DNA from: Limnephilus marmoratus
Lineage: Eukaryota; Arthropoda; Insecta; Trichoptera; Limnephilidae
Direction of reading: 5' to 3'
DNA length: 64,000 bases
Assembly (NCBI GenBank): GCA_917880885.1
Contig: OU862934.1
Span: forward strand, 28,070,734-28,134,733
Shown: piece after piece, positions 62,047-64,000 of the stretch
Numbering within the stretch: position 1 is the stretch's first letter
Layout of the letters: each line of letters starts with the position of its first letter
Position numbers and translations under genes: made by a program
Notes under the pieces: model-generated
Told to the model about the DNA's origin: nothing
Databases searched by the model: none
What the model saw: the letters and a program-made list of their open reading frames with translations, nothing else

Positions 62047-62381
62047 GTTGACACGAATGCACAAATCAAGACAATCCGATGACAGAAAATCGACATTAAA
62101 ATCATAATAATTATAAATAGGTACCTACCTACATACCAACATTATACCGAGTATTCTTTTTTTATGGTGCGCACACAGCTTTATGTTTTGGTTGTGTGGG
62201 TTCAAATCCGAGCTAGGGTATTTTGGGAAGTTGCGCGGTGGTTTGCTTCAAGACTGAACGCATAGAAATATATCGCGCTGTGTTCTTAAATTAGTAGCAA
62301 CTCTGTGTACGGTGGTCAAAAAGTGCAAATCATTAAATATCTCACATATTTTGTCTAAATAACCATTCTTTCAGTCATTTT

Positions 62382-62700
62382 GGGAGGCGGGAATGGGTAC
62401 CGCCGCCCCGGGAACCTTTGTTGGATAACCAACACCTCTGCCATAAGTCACCCCAAGTGGTTCGCTACGTTTGGTGATTTAGCTGAGGTGCCTGGGTTCT
62501 TGACGTGAGGTTTGTCTAGGTCTTGGAGGCGGATGACCAGGACACACTGAACCCCAGATTTCTACCCACCGCTTAAACCCTTTTCCTTCCCAGAACTCTC
62601 CTCTCCTTCCTTTCCTTAAAAAACCCTCCACACAGTATCCCCAAAGATGACATAGGCCCTGAGGGAAATTATTTTGTGTGGAGCTCATGTAAAAAAAAAA
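62382..62700 (+). mobile_element. S2 repeat
   Basis: TTTTGGGAGGCGGGAATGGG to GTGTGGAGCTCATGTAAAAA. The right half of the palindrome is deleted (AAATTATTTTGTGTGGAGC). Confidence 0.8.
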
Positions 62701-62704
62701 AAAT

Positions 62705-62850
62705 TGAGGTCCTCTGTGGTCGAGGGTTAAGGCTTTAGTCTCGCTACCTGAATGGTCGCGGGTTGGATCCCGGCGTGCGCAAATAAATTTTATGTGTTTT
62801 TTCACAATTCATTCATTAATCCCACCTTCCTCTTCTCCATCTCCATAAAT
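62705..62850 (+). mobile_element. S1 SINE subtype B, internally deleted
   Basis: GAGGTCCTCTGTGGTCGAGG, B-box GGGTTGGATCCCGG, then GCGTGCGCAAATAAATTTTA. It jumps from TTCATTCATTAAT to CCCACCTTCCTCTTC, so the middle is lost. Confidence 0.7.
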
Positions 62851-62854
62851 TGAT

Positions 62855-63030
62855 GCAATTCTGCACAAAATTTACCCACTTTCCGACATCCGATCGAGCT
62901 GAAACTCGGCAGATAGACTCGTTATCGATGACAGCACTTTCTGTCATTTACGTCACAACCATTTATTGTATACACACGCGGATACATTCGTATTTCTCTG
63001 AAATTGGATGACATTATATTTCAAAGGCGC
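62855..63030 (+). repeat. U3 dispersed repeat, uninterrupted
   Basis: TTTCCGACATCCGATCGAGC, GGCAGATAGACTC, GATGACAGCACTTTCTGTCA, ACACGCGGATACATTCGTAT, TTCTCTGAAATTGGATGACA. Aligns with 38395-38885 and 63610-63730. Confidence 0.6.
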
Positions 63031-63039
63031 CTAAAATGG

Positions 63040-63215
63040 CTTTAACCCCTTTGGTGACCAGATATGAATAGCCAGGTACTTCCCCACCTTCCTCTGCCCC
63101 ATCTCCTTCCCATCCACGCTATCTTCAGCCTCGCAGCATATCACAATTAGGGATGCCGTAGTCTCACTGTCTTCAGATAGGAGCAGCTGGGACTCTTGCA
63201 AGGTATTTCTGTAAT
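63040..63215 (+). mobile_element. S1 SINE 3' fragment
   Basis: AAATGGCTTTAACCCCTTTG to GACTCTTGCAAGGTATTTC. It follows U3 directly, as does the fragment at 63735. Confidence 0.65.
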
Positions 63216-63609
63216 AGAAAAAATTACGCTTCAAGGTGTGGGAGATTGGGGATGGGCGTGGTTTTTTGTAAACTCGTGTAAAATTCACCTTCCTCTTGTT
63301 TTTTAGGTAAAGTATGCAAGATTTCATCATTCGAGGATAGGTATACAAAAAAAGTTTCAAGGTTTTGTTAGAGTAGTAATATAGATCTACCATTTTAGAA
63401 AGAGCACCATTCGTCTTGTAATTCTATGCTGTGCTAGAGCACTGTGCTGCCGTGTGGTATCTTGACCAAGTTGTTGTGACGACAACTGCTAAAGTTTTCA
63501 TTCCAACAGGAATGGATTATCAATTAGATTTATGCACTATATTAGAACTAAGTATTGTATTGTTCTCCGCAATGGTAGGGAGAGAGGATGGGCCTCCACG
63601 CATTTATCT
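63216..63609. other. unassigned sequence
   Basis: An open stretch at 63431-63622 shows no motif. Repeat content seems low. Confidence 0.35.
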
Positions 63610-63885
63610 CTTAGCGCATTAGACTCTTTGTCGATGACAATACATTCTGTCATATTTTCGTATTAATCACGCACATACACGCGGACATATTCACATTTCT
63701 CTGAAAGTGGATTACATTATAGTTATAGTTCAAATAAGGTACTTCCCCACCTTCCTCTTCCCCATCTCGTTCCACTCCCAACTACCTTCAGCTTCACAAC
63801 ATACCCCATTTGGGGATGCCATAGTCTCGCTGGCTCCAGACGGTTGGGAGCAGTTGGAACTCTTCTGTATTCACTATTCAAAAAT
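63610..63885 (+). repeat. U3 repeat followed by S1 3' fragment
   Basis: U3: GATGACAATACATTCTGTCA, CACGCGGACATATTCACATT, to about 63730. S1: GGTACTTCCCCACCTTCCTC to TCTGTATTCAC. The same U3-S1 order at 62855-63215 suggests a composite unit. The last 115 bases show nothing. Confidence 0.55.
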
Positions 63886-64000
63886 GTGCCTCCTCATGTC
63901 TCGAATTTAAAACAAAATATTTGGTTATTAGATGTGTTTAATTTTTTTCTTAGCATCCCAGTACAATACAAGCTGTTCCAAAAATACCTCAACTTATAAA

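Overview
This is about 64 kb of AT-rich nuclear DNA from an arthropod, most likely an insect. The evidence is short TTAGG/CCTAA arrays (the usual insect telomere repeat), insect-type non-LTR retrotransposons, Penelope-like elements, tRNA-derived SINEs with internal Pol III boxes, spliced piggyBac remains, and mariner, hAT and PIF/Harbinger-type elements with target-site duplications (TSDs). I found no host protein gene, true tRNA gene or rRNA gene that I would defend. The order of insect cannot be fixed from sequence alone.

The window is a nested graveyard of mobile elements. Most open reading frames are retrotransposon or transposase pieces. Five families recur throughout. S1 is a tRNA-headed SINE of about 370 bp (sense 5' end GACGGCCGGCG, 3' end GTGCGGTATTCA plus poly-A). 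S2 is a poly-A-tailed SINE-like repeat of about 330-430 bp (sense 5' end ATTTGGGAGGCGGG, 3' end GAGCTCATGTAAAA) with a strong palindrome near its 3' end. H is a Helentron-like family with a 5' hairpin GAAGTGAAAACTTC and a terminal hairpin GTGTGAATTGCACAC. CTAAT is an hAT-like family whose ends are packed with copies of CTAATATCTA. The last is a 410-bp MITE with TTAA duplications.

Layout. 1-4.7 kb: LINE fragments split by a PIF-type MITE. 4.7-9.5 kb: a CTAAT element split by an hAT element, followed by a TTAA MITE split by an internally deleted piggyBac with a recognisable intron. 10-12.1 kb: a rearranged CTAAT copy with four 253-bp tandem units. 13-17 kb: H, S2 and S1 copies, an hAT-like element inside a TTAA MITE, and a dead mariner. 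17.7-20.2 kb: an R4/Dong-like LINE with endonuclease remains, then a LINE with a (TTAG)n tail. 20.4-30 kb: hAT-like elements, S1/S2 clusters and a mariner MITE. 30.9-33 kb: a LINE whose RT part and C-terminal part face each other. 34.3-34.9 kb, 52.9-53.4 kb and 61.4-62 kb: Penelope-like remains, each followed by a hammerhead-ribozyme-like motif. 41.5-44.9 kb: a palindrome and arrays built from GGAT...GTC units. 47.4-47.7 kb: a dense array of heat-shock-element pentamers. 55.7-56.1 kb: a GC-rich TIR element. The rest is further copies of the five families.

Anything functional here belongs to the mobile elements: self-cleaving RNAs of Penelope-like elements, Pol III promoters of SINEs, conserved 3' hairpins, transposase-binding subterminal repeats, and possibly a heat-responsive enhancer. 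Coordinates given to the base for elements with TSDs were read directly; ends of fragments without TSDs are approximate. Strand for non-coding elements follows an arbitrary family orientation.
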